Assembly: GCA_910575035.1 (NCBI GenBank)
Contig: CAJTDL010000029.1
Span: 1-53,007 of the forward strand
DNA length: 53,007 bases
From: Lachnospiraceae bacterium
Lineage (GTDB): Bacteria; Bacillota; Clostridia; Lachnospirales; Lachnospiraceae
Reading direction: 5' to 3'
Each line of letters opens with the position of its first letter. The first letter of the stretch is position 1. Under the pieces are notes generated by a model that worked only from the letters and a program-made list of their open reading frames with translations, did not search any database and was not told where the DNA came from. The position numbers and the translations under genes were made by a program. This document shows, in pieces, positions 41,373 to 50,582 of the stretch.

Positions 41373-42539
41373 ATGGTAAGAGAGATAGAAACAAGATGTC
41401 TGCATCTGGAGGACGAAGAAGGCTGTAGTGACAATTATGGGGCAATCAGCTATCCTATTTACCAGACAGCCACCTATGCCCATCCGGGTGTGGGAAAAAG
41501 CACTGGTTATGATTATACCAGATTACAGAATCCAACAAGGGAGCATTTGGAGAAAACGGTGGCATCTTTGGAAAGCGGAATCGACGCATTGGCATTATCG
41601 ACGGGAATGGCTGCTATTACCTTGATGATGGAATTATTTGAGCCGGGTGACCATTTGATTGTGGATTCTGATTTGTATGGGGGAAGTATTCGTTTGTTTC
41701 AGAATGTATCAGAGAAAAATGGAGTTTCTTTTTCAAGTATTGATTGCTGCAGGGAAAATGTGGAAACGTACATAAATGAAAATACCAAAGCAGTTTATAT
41801 TGAGACACCAACCAATCCTATGATGAATGTAACTGATATTGCAGAGCTTGCGAAAATCACAAAGAAACATAATATTCTGCTTATTGTGGATAATACGTTT
41901 CTTTCCCCATATTTTCAGAATCCGCTTTTATTAGGCGCTGATCTCGTAGTACATAGTGGCTCAAAATATCTGGGCGGTCATAATGACACGTTGGCAGGTT
42001 TTTTAGTGACAGATAGGGAGGATATCAGCGAGAGACTGCGTTTTCTGATTAAGACAACGGGGGCGGGACTGGCTCCTTTTGATTGTTTCCTGATTCAAAG
42101 AGGTATTAAGACATTGGGAATCCGAATGGAAAAGGCACAGGAAAATGCGATGGAGATTGCTGGCTGGCTGTCCGGGCAGAACGCAGTTACGAAAGTGATT
42201 TACCCGGGGCTTGCTAAGCATCCGGGACATGAAATTATGAAAAAGCAGACAAGAGGGTTCGGGGCAATGATTACTTTTCAGTTAGAGAGTAAGGACTTTG
42301 CGCTGGCAGTTTTAGAGAAAGTTAGGATGATTAAATTTGCAGAAAGCCTGGGGGGCGTGGAGACGTTGATTACCTACCCGGTTACCCAGACCCATGCCGA
42401 TGTCCCGCCGGAGATACGGGAGCGGAATGGCATTACAGATAGTACCCTGCGATTGTCGGTAGGTATTGAGAACAGTAAAGATTTATTAGGAGAGCTGGAA
42501 CAGGTTTTTTATGAAATAGAGAATAACCTTAGTATATAG
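41373..42539 (+). CDS. Cystathionine gamma-lyase/synthase family PLP enzyme
   Basis: A 388-residue Cys/Met-metabolism PLP enzyme. It has Y-D-Y-T-R-L-Q-N-P-T-R, L-A-L-S-T-G-M-A-A-I, the P-T-N-P region near 148, V-D-N-T-F and the PLP lysine in H-S-G-S-K-Y-L-G-G-H-N-D. The family covers cystathionine gamma-synthase, gamma-lyase, beta-lyase and acetylhomoserine sulfhydrylase, which are hard to separate by eye. In this operon a role in turning methionine-derived cystathionine or homocysteine into cysteine is likely. It lies 33 bp after glutamate-cysteine ligase. Confidence 0.9.
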   Translation: MVREIETRCLHLEDEEGCSDNYGAISYPIYQTATYAHPGVGKSTGYDYTRLQNPTREHLEKTVASLESGIDALALSTGMAAITLMMELFEPGDHLIVDSDLYGGSIRLFQNVSEKNGVSFSSIDCCRENVETYINENTKAVYIETPTNPMMNVTDIAELAKITKKHNILLIVDNTFLSPYFQNPLLLGADLVVHSGSKYLGGHNDTLAGFLVTDREDISERLRFLIKTTGAGLAPFDCFLIQRGIKTLGIRMEKAQENAMEIAGWLSGQNAVTKVIYPGLAKHPGHEIMKKQTRGFGAMITFQLESKDFALAVLEKVRMIKFAESLGGVETLITYPVTQTHADVPPEIRERNGITDSTLRLSVGIENSKDLLGELEQVFYEIENNLSI

Positions 42540-42555
42540 TACGAAATGGAGACAT

Positions 42556-43740
42556 ATGATGATGGAACGCAATTTAGATTTTGACATGGTAGTCAACCGA
42601 AGGAATACGAAGTGTCTGAAATATGATTTTGTAAAAAAAAGAAGTATGCCGGAAGATGTGTTGCCGATGTGGGTGGCAGATATGGATTTTAAGACCTCTT
42701 CTTATGTGGAGGATGCCCTTGCAGAGTGGGCAGGACGTGGAATATTTGGTTACAGTGAGGTGCAGACGCCTTATTTTAAGACAGTCCGAAAGTGGATGAA
42801 AGAGCATCATGGATGGGAGCCACAGGAAAAGTGGCTCATAAAGACACCGGGTGTGGTTTTTGCACTGGCGATGGCTGTCAGGGCATATACGGAGCCGGGA
42901 GATGCCGTGCTAATCCAGCAGCCGGTTTATTATCCTTTTTCAGAGGTGATTCGGGACAATGGCAGGAGGATAATAAGCAGTAATCTGTATCTGGAGAAGG
43001 ATAGATACTACATTGACTTTGAAGATTTTGAGAAAAAAATCAAAGAAGAAAAAATTCGACTGTTCCTGCTGTGCAGTCCGCACAATCCGGTAGGGAGGGT
43101 ATGGACGCCCGAAGAACTGATCAGGATTGGGGAAGTCTGTGTCAGGCATGGCGTGACCGTAGTCAGTGATGAGATTCATCATGATTTTATTTTTCAGGGG
43201 GAGCATCATGTGTTTGCCAGCCTGAAAAAGGAGTTTGAAGAAATCAGTGTGATCTGTACTTCGCCAAGCAAGACATTCAATCTGGCGGGAATGATGCTGT
43301 CCAATATTTTTATTCCGAACCAGACGCTTCGGAATAAATTCCGGAAGGAGTTGGATGCGGCAGGTATCAGCCAGCTTGGTATTATGGGACTGGTGGCATG
43401 TGAGGCAGCATATTCCAGAGGCGGGGAATGGTATCAGGCTATGATGTCCTATGTAAAGGAGAATATCGCATACACCAGACAGTATGTAAAAGAGCATTTA
43501 CCCGGTGTGGCTTTAGTGGAGCAGGAGGCGACTTATCTGGCATGGCTGGATTTCAGGGGATTGGGACTGGAGACGGAGGAACTCGACCGACGTATCATTT
43601 ACGGGGCGAAATTATGGCTGGACAGCGGTAAGATTTTTGGAGAATGTGGGAGAGGCTTTCAGAGAATTAACGTGGCGTGTCCAAGGAGTGTTTTGGCGGA
43701 GGCGCTGCGGAGGCTGAAAAAACTATGTATAAACAGGTAA
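42556..43740 (+). CDS. MalY/PatB-type C-S lyase
   Basis: This 394-residue fold-type I PLP enzyme has L-P-M-W-V-A-D-M-D-F near residue 35, P-V-Y-Y-P-F, C-S-P-H-N-P-V-G-R-V-W, D-E-I-H-H-D-F and the lysine in S-P-S-K-T-F-N-L-A-G. These are typical of MalY/PatB cystathionine beta-lyases. It would split cystathionine or cysteine conjugates to release thiols or sulfide. Three ATG codons in a row start at 42556, after ATGGAGA. It is the last gene of operon 1, 16 bp after the previous one. Confidence 0.92.
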   Translation: MMMERNLDFDMVVNRRNTKCLKYDFVKKRSMPEDVLPMWVADMDFKTSSYVEDALAEWAGRGIFGYSEVQTPYFKTVRKWMKEHHGWEPQEKWLIKTPGVVFALAMAVRAYTEPGDAVLIQQPVYYPFSEVIRDNGRRIISSNLYLEKDRYYIDFEDFEKKIKEEKIRLFLLCSPHNPVGRVWTPEELIRIGEVCVRHGVTVVSDEIHHDFIFQGEHHVFASLKKEFEEISVICTSPSKTFNLAGMMLSNIFIPNQTLRNKFRKELDAAGISQLGIMGLVACEAAYSRGGEWYQAMMSYVKENIAYTRQYVKEHLPGVALVEQEATYLAWLDFRGLGLETEELDRRIIYGAKLWLDSGKIFGECGRGFQRINVACPRSVLAEALRRLKKLCINR

Positions 43741-43788
43741 TAGGAATTTCCTATAAGAGACAATAGAAAAAAACTGGAAGCGGTTATA

Positions 43789-43849
43789 TTGACAAAGAGT
43801 GTATGCATGGTTATAATGAATTACATATTAACCTACTGTATAAGTAGGA
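43789..43849 (+). promoter_or_regulatory. Promoter and putative Rrf2 operator of sulfur operon 2
   Basis: TTGACA (43789-43794), 17-nt spacer, TATAAT (43812-43817): a perfect sigma-A promoter. ACCTAC-N7-GTAGGA follows at 43831-43849, near the expected start of the transcript, and matches the operator-like site of operon 1. The leader peptide's ribosome binding site lies immediately after it. Confidence 0.85.
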
Positions 43850-43868
43850 AAGAAAGGAATGATTTAAT

Positions 43869-43967
43869 ATGATGAATAATATTGAAAAAAACAGGAGAAG
43901 GTGTATGTGCTGTCAGTGTGTGACATGTAGAAATAAGAATTGTGTTTCATGTACGGTCAACATGTAG
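43869..43967 (+). CDS. Cysteine-rich leader peptide, 32 aa
   Basis: A short reading frame with AAAGGA about 10 nt upstream of ATG 43869. Seven of its 32 residues are cysteine: C-M-C-C-Q-C-V-T-C at residues 12-20, then C25 and C28. It lies between a perfect promoter and an intrinsic terminator, directly before cysK. This is the classic plan of an amino-acid leader peptide: low charged tRNA-Cys would stall the ribosome in the Cys codons and change folding of the downstream RNA. A metal-binding peptide is the main alternative. It is too short to have been found by length alone. Confidence 0.75.
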   Translation: MMNNIEKNRRRCMCCQCVTCRNKNCVSCTVNM

Positions 43968-43991
43968 TTATATGATATTTTTGAGATACTG

Positions 43992-44024
43992 CAGCTGTTG
44001 GAAGTATATGACAGCTGTTTTTTT
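43992..44024 (+). terminator. Attenuator-type terminator before cysK
   Basis: CAGCTGT (43992-43998) pairs with ACAGCTG (44011-44017) around a 12-nt loop, followed by seven T residues. It ends 28 bp before the cysK start, after the leader peptide stop. Its right arm (44009-44015, TGACAGC) can also pair with 43909-43915 (GCTGTCA) inside the leader Cys codons, giving a possible competing structure. Confidence 0.8.
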
Positions 44025-44051
44025 GTGTGAAAATAAGATGGAGGATTGCTT

Positions 44052-44984
44052 ATGAGTGAAATAAGGGAAAATGCATTGGAATTGATTGGAAAGACACCAC
44101 TATTGAAAGTGAACCGCTACAGCAGACGGGCAGGAGTGACAGATGCCGTGATTCTTGCAAAATTGGAGTATTTGAACCCTGCAGGTTCCGTGAAGGATCG
44201 TATTGCGTTGGCCATGATTGAGGATGCAGAAAAGAAGGGGATTTTAAAGAAGGGTGCAACCATTATCGAACCTACCAGCGGAAATACGGGAATCGGTCTG
44301 GCAGCAGTTGCTGCAGCAAAAGGATACCGGGCGATTCTGACATTACCGGATACCATGAGCGTAGAGAGGAGAAATCTTTTGAAAGCATATGGAGCTGAAC
44401 TGGTTCTGACAGAGGGTGCAAAAGGCATGAAAGGCGCCATTGCCAAAGCGGAGGAACTGCAGAAAGAGATAGATGGGGCAGTGATACTTGGGCAGTTTAT
44501 AAATCCGGCGAATCCGGCAGTACATAAGGAAACAACGGGTCCGGAAATCTGGGAGCAGACGGATGGGAAAGTAGATATTTTTGTGGCAGGGGTTGGAACA
44601 GGCGGAACGATTACCGGTGTCGGAGAATATCTCAAAGAACAAAATCCGGATGTAAAAATTGTGGCTGTAGAACCAGCTGACAGTCCGGTGCTGGGGAAAG
44701 GGACACCGGGACCACACAAGATTCAGGGGATCGGAGCAGGATTTGTACCAGATATTTTAAACACTGATATTTACGATGAAATTATTGCAGTTGAAAATGA
44801 AGATGCTTTTGCAGAAGGAAGGGCATTTGCAGTTAGCGAAGGCGTACTGGTGGGAATCTCATCTGGTGCGGCATTAAAGGCGGCTGCTATTTTAGCAGGC
44901 AGACTGGAAAATAAAGGGAAAACTATCGTGGTATTGCTTCCTGATTCCGGGGACAGATACCTGTCAACGCCATTGTTTGGGTAA
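44052..44984 (+). CDS. cysK: Cysteine synthase (O-acetylserine sulfhydrylase)
   Basis: A 310-residue fold-type II PLP enzyme that makes cysteine from O-acetylserine and sulfide. It has [18 protein letters not shown] (PLP lysine), [11 protein letters not shown], and the G-T-G-G-T and G-I-S-S-G-A-A motifs. ATG 44052 follows GGAGGA. It is the first structural gene after the attenuator. In B. subtilis CysK also tunes the Rrf2 regulator CymR; a similar link with the Rrf2 protein here is possible. Confidence 0.95.
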   Translation: MSEIRENALELIGKTPLLKVNRYSRRAGVTDAVILAKLEYLNPAGSVKDRIALAMIEDAEKKGILKKGATIIEPTSGNTGIGLAAVAAAKGYRAILTLPDTMSVERRNLLKAYGAELVLTEGAKGMKGAIAKAEELQKEIDGAVILGQFINPANPAVHKETTGPEIWEQTDGKVDIFVAGVGTGGTITGVGEYLKEQNPDVKIVAVEPADSPVLGKGTPGPHKIQGIGAGFVPDILNTDIYDEIIAVENEDAFAEGRAFAVSEGVLVGISSGAALKAAAILAGRLENKGKTIVVLLPDSGDRYLSTPLFG

Positions 44985-45036
44985 AAGACGAAAATTAAGT
45001 TACTGATATGTGATAACAGAATAGGAGGATTTAGAC

Positions 45037-45888
45037 ATGAAAACAAGATTGTTTACATTGATTTTAAGTTTAGGAATTGTAGGAGTATTGCTGACAGGAT
45101 GCGGAGGTAAGGATTCTGGTTCAGCAAATGAAAAGGCAAATGCCGGTTCCGAAAAAAATTTAGAGGTGATTAAGGTGGGAGCCAGTATTACGCCCCATGC
45201 GGAAATTTTGCGTTCGGTATCAGATGAATTGGAGAAACAGGGGTATAAACTGGAAGTGGTAGAATATAACGATTATATAATACCAAACACGGCATTGGAA
45301 AGCGGGGAACTGGATGCGAATTATATCCAACATCTGCCTTATTTGGAAGACTTCAATAAAGAAAATGGGACGCATATCGTAAGCGTTGCGGCTATCCATT
45401 ATGAACCGTTTGGGATTTATGCCGGGAAATCAGATAGCCTGGAGAACCTGAAAGAAGGGGCGGTTATTGCAGTTCCAAATGATACCACAAATGAGGCGAG
45501 GGCACTGTTGCTTTTGCAGGATCAGGGGCTGATTAAGCTGAAGGAAAATGCGGGTCTTACTGCAACAGTCAAAGATATTGCGGATAATCCAAAGAATTTT
45601 GAAATCAAGGAACTGGAGGCAGCGCAAGTTCCGAAAGCTTTACAGGATGTGGATGTTGCCGCAATCAATACAAATTATGCGCTTGAAGCAAATTTGAAAT
45701 TAAGTGATGCTCTGGCTTCGGAGGGAGCAGACTCTCTGGCAGCAAAGACATATGCCAATATTATTGCTGTCAAAGAGGGAAATGAAAATGTGGAGAAGAT
45801 AAAGGCGCTGATTGATGCAGTAAAATCGGATAAGGTCAAAAAGTTTATTGAGGATAAATATGAAGGCGCAGTAGTTCCTGTATTTTAA
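45037..45888 (+). CDS. metQ: MetQ-type methionine-binding lipoprotein
   Basis: This 283-residue substrate-binding protein has a lipoprotein signal (L-L-T-G-C, lipidated Cys near residue 22). The NlpA/MetQ fold includes V-G-A-S-I-T-P-H-A-E-I-L, a Y-I-Q-H-L-P-Y segment and P-N-D-T-T-N-E-A-R-A-L. It would deliver methionine to MetN-MetI. The gene is 52 bp after cysK with GGAGG before the start, and is followed by its ATPase. Confidence 0.93.
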   Translation: MKTRLFTLILSLGIVGVLLTGCGGKDSGSANEKANAGSEKNLEVIKVGASITPHAEILRSVSDELEKQGYKLEVVEYNDYIIPNTALESGELDANYIQHLPYLEDFNKENGTHIVSVAAIHYEPFGIYAGKSDSLENLKEGAVIAVPNDTTNEARALLLLQDQGLIKLKENAGLTATVKDIADNPKNFEIKELEAAQVPKALQDVDVAAINTNYALEANLKLSDALASEGADSLAAKTYANIIAVKEGNENVEKIKALIDAVKSDKVKKFIEDKYEGAVVPVF

Positions 45889-45915
45889 TTCTCTGGAATA
45901 AAGGAGGCTGCAGAA

Positions 45916-46914
45916 ATGATTCGTCTGGAACATATTACAAAAGAATTTTCTTCCTCCGATAAGAAAGTGATTGCTGTAAATGATGTAAGCGTTCATATTA
46001 CAAAAGGGGAAATTTATGGGATTATTGGTTTTTCGGGTGCAGGAAAGTCAACCTTGGTCCGGTGTATCAATTTGTTGGAAATGCCAACGTCAGGCAAAGT
46101 TTATTTTGGGAATCAGGAACTGACATCTGCAGGTGAAAAAGAATTACGTCTTGCCAGACAAAAGATGGGAATGATTTTCCAGCAGTTTAATTTATTGGAA
46201 CAAAGGAATGTGTTGAAAAATATTTGTTATCCTCTGGAACTGGCAGGGGTTTCCAAAAACGATCGAATAAAGCGCGCCAAAGAACTCCTAAGACTGGTAG
46301 ATATGGAAGAAAAAGCAAAATCCTATCCGTCCCAGTTGTCAGGAGGTCAGAAACAAAGGGTTGCTATTGCAAGGGCATTGGCAACAAATCCGGAAGTTCT
46401 GCTTTGTGACGAGGCGACCAGTGCCTTAGATCCGATAACGACAAGGTCGATTTTGGCACTTTTAAAACGTATCAATGAAATGTTTGGGGTAACAATTATT
46501 ATTATTTCACATGAAATGCGGGTAATAGAGCAGGTATGTGACAGAGTGGCTGTAATGAGCGAAGGCGTGATTGAGGAAGCTGGAGAGGTAAAGGAAGTTT
46601 TTCTGAACCCAAAATCCGAAACAGCCAGAAGGCTGATTTTGCCGGATAAGGACGAAGCAGGTTCGGATGCAGGCAGACACAGCATTCGGATTGCTTTTGA
46701 TGGGCAATCCTCGTTTGAACCGGTTTTTGCTACTTTGGTATTAGAAAGTGGCATAAAACTTAACATTCTGGGAGCAAATACAGAAAACATCGGTGGAAAA
46801 GCATTTGGGCAGATGCTGGTAGAGATGCCGGAGGAACTGGAAAAACAGGACACTGTGAAAAGGATGCTTAGAAAAAAAGGTATTCATTTTGTGGAAGGGA
46901 GTGATGAAAGATGA
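45916..46914 (+). CDS. metN: Methionine ABC transporter ATPase
   Basis: This 332-residue ATPase has Walker A G-F-S-G-A-G-K-S-T near residues 37-45, signature L-S-G-G-Q-K-Q-R near 140, Walker B L-L-C-D-E-A-T-S-A-L-D, and a C-terminal NIL domain (from about 250) that senses methionine in known MetN proteins. It overlaps metI by 4 bp. Confidence 0.95.
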   Translation: MIRLEHITKEFSSSDKKVIAVNDVSVHITKGEIYGIIGFSGAGKSTLVRCINLLEMPTSGKVYFGNQELTSAGEKELRLARQKMGMIFQQFNLLEQRNVLKNICYPLELAGVSKNDRIKRAKELLRLVDMEEKAKSYPSQLSGGQKQRVAIARALATNPEVLLCDEATSALDPITTRSILALLKRINEMFGVTIIIISHEMRVIEQVCDRVAVMSEGVIEEAGEVKEVFLNPKSETARRLILPDKDEAGSDAGRHSIRIAFDGQSSFEPVFATLVLESGIKLNILGANTENIGGKAFGQMLVEMPEELEKQDTVKRMLRKKGIHFVEGSDER

Positions 46915-47570
46915 ACCTGCAAATGATGGAGCTGCTGGCTGACGGAATAAAAGAGACATTATATATGACGTTGGTTTCCACCTTGATTGCCTATGTGATA
47001 GGAATTCCTTTGGGAGTGATCTGCTTTATTACAGATAAAAATGGAATATGTCCCGGCAGGATAATTCATTTCGTAACAGGGATTTTAATAAACCTGCTGC
47101 GTTCTGTACCATTTTTGATTTTGCTTGTGGCAATCATTCCGCTAACCCGATTGATTGTGGGAACGACAATCGGTTCTACTGCTACAATCGTTCCATTAGT
47201 AGTAGCGGCGGCGCCTTATGTGGCAAGAATGGTTGAGTCTTCCCTGAAAGAAGTAGATGCAGGTGTGATAGAGGCAGCTAAATCTATGGGTTCCTCACGA
47301 TTACAGATTATTTATAAGGTGCTTTTGCCGGAAGCGAAACCATCCCTTTTGGTAGGAGTGCTGATATCTATGGCAACGATTCTTGGATATTCTGCCATGG
47401 CGGGATTCGTTGGTGGAGGGGGACTGGGTGCGATTGCTATTAACTATGGGTATTATCGCTATCAGACTGATATTATGTTTGTTACAGTTGCATTTCTTGT
47501 GTTGATAGTCCAGCTTTTTCAGGAATTGGGAATATGGGTTGTGAACCGGATTGATAAAAGAAGTGCATAG
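46911..47570 (+). CDS. metI: Methionine ABC transporter permease
   Basis: A 219-residue permease with five predicted transmembrane helices. It has the E-A-A-K-S-M-G-S-S-type coupling loop that contacts the ATPase. The start overlaps the metN stop (ATGA). It completes a MetNIQ importer in the cysteine operon. Confidence 0.94.
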   Translation: MNLQMMELLADGIKETLYMTLVSTLIAYVIGIPLGVICFITDKNGICPGRIIHFVTGILINLLRSVPFLILLVAIIPLTRLIVGTTIGSTATIVPLVVAAAPYVARMVESSLKEVDAGVIEAAKSMGSSRLQIIYKVLLPEAKPSLLVGVLISMATILGYSAMAGFVGGGGLGAIAINYGYYRYQTDIMFVTVAFLVLIVQLFQELGIWVVNRIDKRSA

Positions 47571-47593
47571 AGATTTTGAAAGGAGAAATGAAA

Positions 47594-48484
47594 ATGACAA
47601 AGTTAAAGAGATGGATTGTATTAGGAGTGGCGTTTGTGTTAATCATGGGGCTGGCTGGCTGCGGTAAATCAGCAGAAACCGGCAAATCGGCAGATAATGG
47701 GGAGATATCTGGAAAAGAGGGAAAAACCATCTACCGGACGCTGGATGAGATTAAAAAGGATGGAACAATAAACATTGGTGTATTTTCTGACAAAAATCCA
47801 TTTGGCTATGTGGATGAAAATGGAGATTATCAGGGATATGATGTTTATTTTGCAGACCGGTTGGCAGAGGATCTGGGTGTAAAGGTTAATTATGTTTCGA
47901 CAGAGGCAGCGAACCGGATTGAGTATCTGCAGACAGGCAAGGTAGATATTATTCTTGCAAACTTTACCGTAACAGATGAGCGTAAAGAGGAAGTTGATTT
48001 TGCACTGCCATACATGAATGTGGCATTAGGTGTAGTCAGCAGGAATGATAATGTAGTTAAGAGTCTGGATAACTGGAATAAAGACGATACAATTATCATC
48101 ATTTCAGGAACGACGGCCGAAACATATCTGACAGAGAATTATCCGGATATCCCATTGCAGAAATTTGATTCCTATGCGACGGCAAAAGAGGCTTTTGAGA
48201 ATGGAACAGGTGTTGCATGGGCAAATGATAACACGGAAGTGATTGCCTTTTCCCTTCAGAATGACGGATATACCGTCGGCATTCCAAGCCTGGGGAGCAA
48301 TGATACGATTGCACCTGCCGTTACCAAAGGAAATACCACGTTACTGGATTGGATTAACGAGGATATTAAGAAGCTGGGGGAGGAGCAGTTCTTTCACAAG
48401 GACTATGATGAAACGCTGACGGAAACTTATGGCGATGAATACAAAGAAACGCTGGTCGTGGAAGGCGGAAAGAGTGCAGAGTAA
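47594..48484 (+). CDS. Cystine/amino acid-binding lipoprotein
   Basis: A 296-residue lipoprotein of the polar amino acid (SBP family 3) type. It has a lipobox L-A-G-C near residue 22, I-N-I-G-V-F-S-D-K-N-P-F-G-Y, G-Y-D-V-Y-F-A-D-R-L-A-E-D-L and F-T-V-T-D-E-R-K. The context of cysteine genes suggests cystine or another sulfur amino acid, but the binding pocket cannot be read for certain. ATG 47594 has AAAGGAGA at 9 nt; ATG 47588 is closer than usual. Confidence 0.88.
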   Translation: MTKLKRWIVLGVAFVLIMGLAGCGKSAETGKSADNGEISGKEGKTIYRTLDEIKKDGTINIGVFSDKNPFGYVDENGDYQGYDVYFADRLAEDLGVKVNYVSTEAANRIEYLQTGKVDIILANFTVTDERKEEVDFALPYMNVALGVVSRNDNVVKSLDNWNKDDTIIIISGTTAETYLTENYPDIPLQKFDSYATAKEAFENGTGVAWANDNTEVIAFSLQNDGYTVGIPSLGSNDTIAPAVTKGNTTLLDWINEDIKKLGEEQFFHKDYDETLTETYGDEYKETLVVEGGKSAE

Positions 48485-48505
48485 TTCCAGGCAGGAGGTG
48501 TCGAG

Positions 48506-49165
48506 TTGGATTTTGCATACATAGAACGTGTTTTGCCCTTATATGAACGGGCTGCTGCATTAACAGTACAGTTAGGGATGGAGGGCATTCTGCTGTCAAT
48601 CGTTATTGGTCTGGTCTGTGCCCTGATTCTGTATGAAAAAATTCCGGTGTTGCGGCGGATTGTGATGATTTACATAGAGGTCAGCCGCAATACACCTCTT
48701 TTGGTTCAATTATTTTTTATTTACTATGGCTTGCCTAAAATAGGAATTGTTCTGACACCGGAGGTCTGTGGTGTGGCAGGTTTGGCTTTTTTGGGCGGGA
48801 GTTATATGGCAGAGGCATTCCGGAGTGGTTTGGACAGTGTGGAGGATATTCAGCGGGAGAGTGCATACAGTCTGGGTATGAACAGGATGCAGACGATACA
48901 CTATGTTGTATTGCCACAGGCTGTTTCTACGAGCATTCCCGCATTGCTGGCAAACATCATTTTTCTTCTTAAAGAAACCAGTGTATTTTCAGCAATCAGC
49001 CTGATGGATTTAATGTTCACGGCAAAGGATTTGATTGGCCTGTATTATAAGACAACAGAAAGCCTGGCGTTGTTGGTGATATTCTATCTGATGATTTTAC
49101 TGCCGGTTTCTATTGTGGGGGCTGTCGTGGAGAGGAGGGTGCGCTATGCCGGATTTGGGACTTGA
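48506..49165 (+). CDS. Amino acid ABC transporter permease 1
   Basis: A 219-residue permease of the HisM/TcyB type with five helices and the E-A-F-R-S-G-L-D-S-V coupling motif. TTG 48506 follows AGGAGGT. It overlaps the second permease by 20 bp and belongs with the binding protein before it. Confidence 0.9.
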   Translation: MDFAYIERVLPLYERAAALTVQLGMEGILLSIVIGLVCALILYEKIPVLRRIVMIYIEVSRNTPLLVQLFFIYYGLPKIGIVLTPEVCGVAGLAFLGGSYMAEAFRSGLDSVEDIQRESAYSLGMNRMQTIHYVVLPQAVSTSIPALLANIIFLLKETSVFSAISLMDLMFTAKDLIGLYYKTTESLALLVIFYLMILLPVSIVGAVVERRVRYAGFGT

Positions 49166-49820
49166 GGTGCTGATAAAAGGCAATAACCTGGGGCGGCTGC
49201 TTGGCGGGCTCTGGATTGCCATAGAAATCAGTCTGCTGTCCATTGCAATCAGCATCCCTCTTGGAATTCTTTTGGGAATTTTGATGACAAGAAAGAACAG
49301 GCTGATTAGGTTTCTGACAAAATTTTATCTGGAATTTATCCGGATTATGCCACAGATGGTGCTTTTATTCCTTGTGTTTTTTGGGACTACCAGAAGTATG
49401 GGCTGGAATCTGCCGGGAGAGACTGCAGCCGTCATTGTATTTGTTATGTGGGGGACTGCGGAAATGGGTGATCTGGTCAGAAGCGCACTGCTCAGTATTC
49501 CAAGACATCAGTATGAGAGCAGTGAGTCATTAGGATTAAGCAGGAAACAGACATATTTTTATATTATTTTACCGCAGACGCTGCGCAGGCTGATTCCGGT
49601 ATCTATCAATTTGATTACCCGTATGATAAAGACTACAAGCCTGATTTTGATGATTGGTGTTGTGGAGGTGTTAAAGGTGGGGCAGCAGATTATTGAGGCA
49701 AACCGCATGTCGAGTCCGAATGCAGCATTTGGAGTTTTTCTGGTGATTTTCATTTTATATTTTGTCATCTGCTGGTCTGTCAGCATGACAGCCCGATATT
49801 TGGAAAGGAAATGGAGTTAG
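49146..49820 (+). CDS. Amino acid ABC transporter permease 2
   Basis: This 224-residue permease is related to permease 1, with five helices and R-S-A-L-L-S-I-P-R-H-Q-Y-E-S-S-E-S-L-G as its coupling loop. ATG 49146 has GAGGAGGG upstream, inside the end of permease 1. Two different permeases suggest a heterodimeric channel. Confidence 0.9.
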   Translation: MPDLGLEVLIKGNNLGRLLGGLWIAIEISLLSIAISIPLGILLGILMTRKNRLIRFLTKFYLEFIRIMPQMVLLFLVFFGTTRSMGWNLPGETAAVIVFVMWGTAEMGDLVRSALLSIPRHQYESSESLGLSRKQTYFYIILPQTLRRLIPVSINLITRMIKTTSLILMIGVVEVLKVGQQIIEANRMSSPNAAFGVFLVIFILYFVICWSVSMTARYLERKWS

Positions 49821-49823
49821 TGT

Positions 49824-50573
49824 ATGGCAGATACCGTGTTAGAAATTAAAAAATTGGTAAAAAAATTTGACGGACATATCATACTGGATGACCTGACCCT
49901 GAACGTACAGGAGGGGGAGGTAGTCGTGATACTGGGGCCAAGCGGCTGTGGGAAAAGCACCTTATTAAGGTGTATCAATGGTTTGGAAGAGATTCAGTCT
50001 GGTAGTATCAGCATTCAGGGAAAGGAAATATCCGGTGCTAAGGAAAGTGCAGGCCTTTTAAGACAGAAGGTGGGCATGGTTTTCCAGAGCTATGACCTTT
50101 TTCCACATTTAAGCGTGCTTGGAAATATTATGTTGTCCCCGGTTAAAGTGCAAAAGAGAAAGAAAGGCGAAGTAAAAGAGGAGGCGCTGGAGCTGTTGGA
50201 AAAAGTGGGATTGTCCGATAAGGCAGACAGTTACCCAAGGCAGCTATCAGGCGGGCAAAAACAGAGGGTGGCGATTGTGCGTGCTCTGATGCTGCACCCG
50301 GAAATTCTGTTGTTTGATGAGGTAACTGCTGCACTTGACCCGGAGATGGTCAGGGAAGTGCTGGATGTCATTTTGTCATTGGCAAAGCAGGGAAAAACCA
50401 TGTTAATTGTCACACATGAAATGCAGTTTGCGAAGGCGGTTGCAGACCGGATCGTGTTTATTGATAAGGGAAAAATTGCAGAAGAAGGAACAGCAAAAGA
50501 ATTTTTTGAAAATCCTCGGACAGAACGTGCCCAAAAATTTATGCATGTGTTTTCTTTCGAGGATGTCCAGTAG
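49824..50573 (+). CDS. Amino acid ABC transporter ATPase
   Basis: A 249-residue GlnQ/TcyC-type ATPase. It has Walker A G-P-S-G-C-G-K-S-T near residue 36, signature L-S-G-G-Q-K-Q-R near 136, Walker B L-L-F-D-E-V-T-A-A-L-D and the switch histidine in V-T-H-E-M. It starts 3 bp after permease 2 and ends the operon. The convergent Rrf2 gene ends 10 bp further, with no visible terminator between. Confidence 0.94.
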   Translation: MADTVLEIKKLVKKFDGHIILDDLTLNVQEGEVVVILGPSGCGKSTLLRCINGLEEIQSGSISIQGKEISGAKESAGLLRQKVGMVFQSYDLFPHLSVLGNIMLSPVKVQKRKKGEVKEEALELLEKVGLSDKADSYPRQLSGGQKQRVAIVRALMLHPEILLFDEVTAALDPEMVREVLDVILSLAKQGKTMLIVTHEMQFAKAVADRIVFIDKGKIAEEGTAKEFFENPRTERAQKFMHVFSFEDVQ

Positions 50574-50582
50574 GCGGTGCAT

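Noticed and set aside
43869-43967. Cys-rich short peptide as a radical-SAM-modified peptide precursor (SCIFF-like)
   Set aside because: There is no radical SAM maturase nearby, and the position between promoter and terminator fits a leader peptide better, though metal binding is not excluded.
39268-44051. T-box or SAM riboswitch for the sulfur operons
   Set aside because: No T-box consensus (AGGGTGG-type segment) or S-box core was found in either leader.
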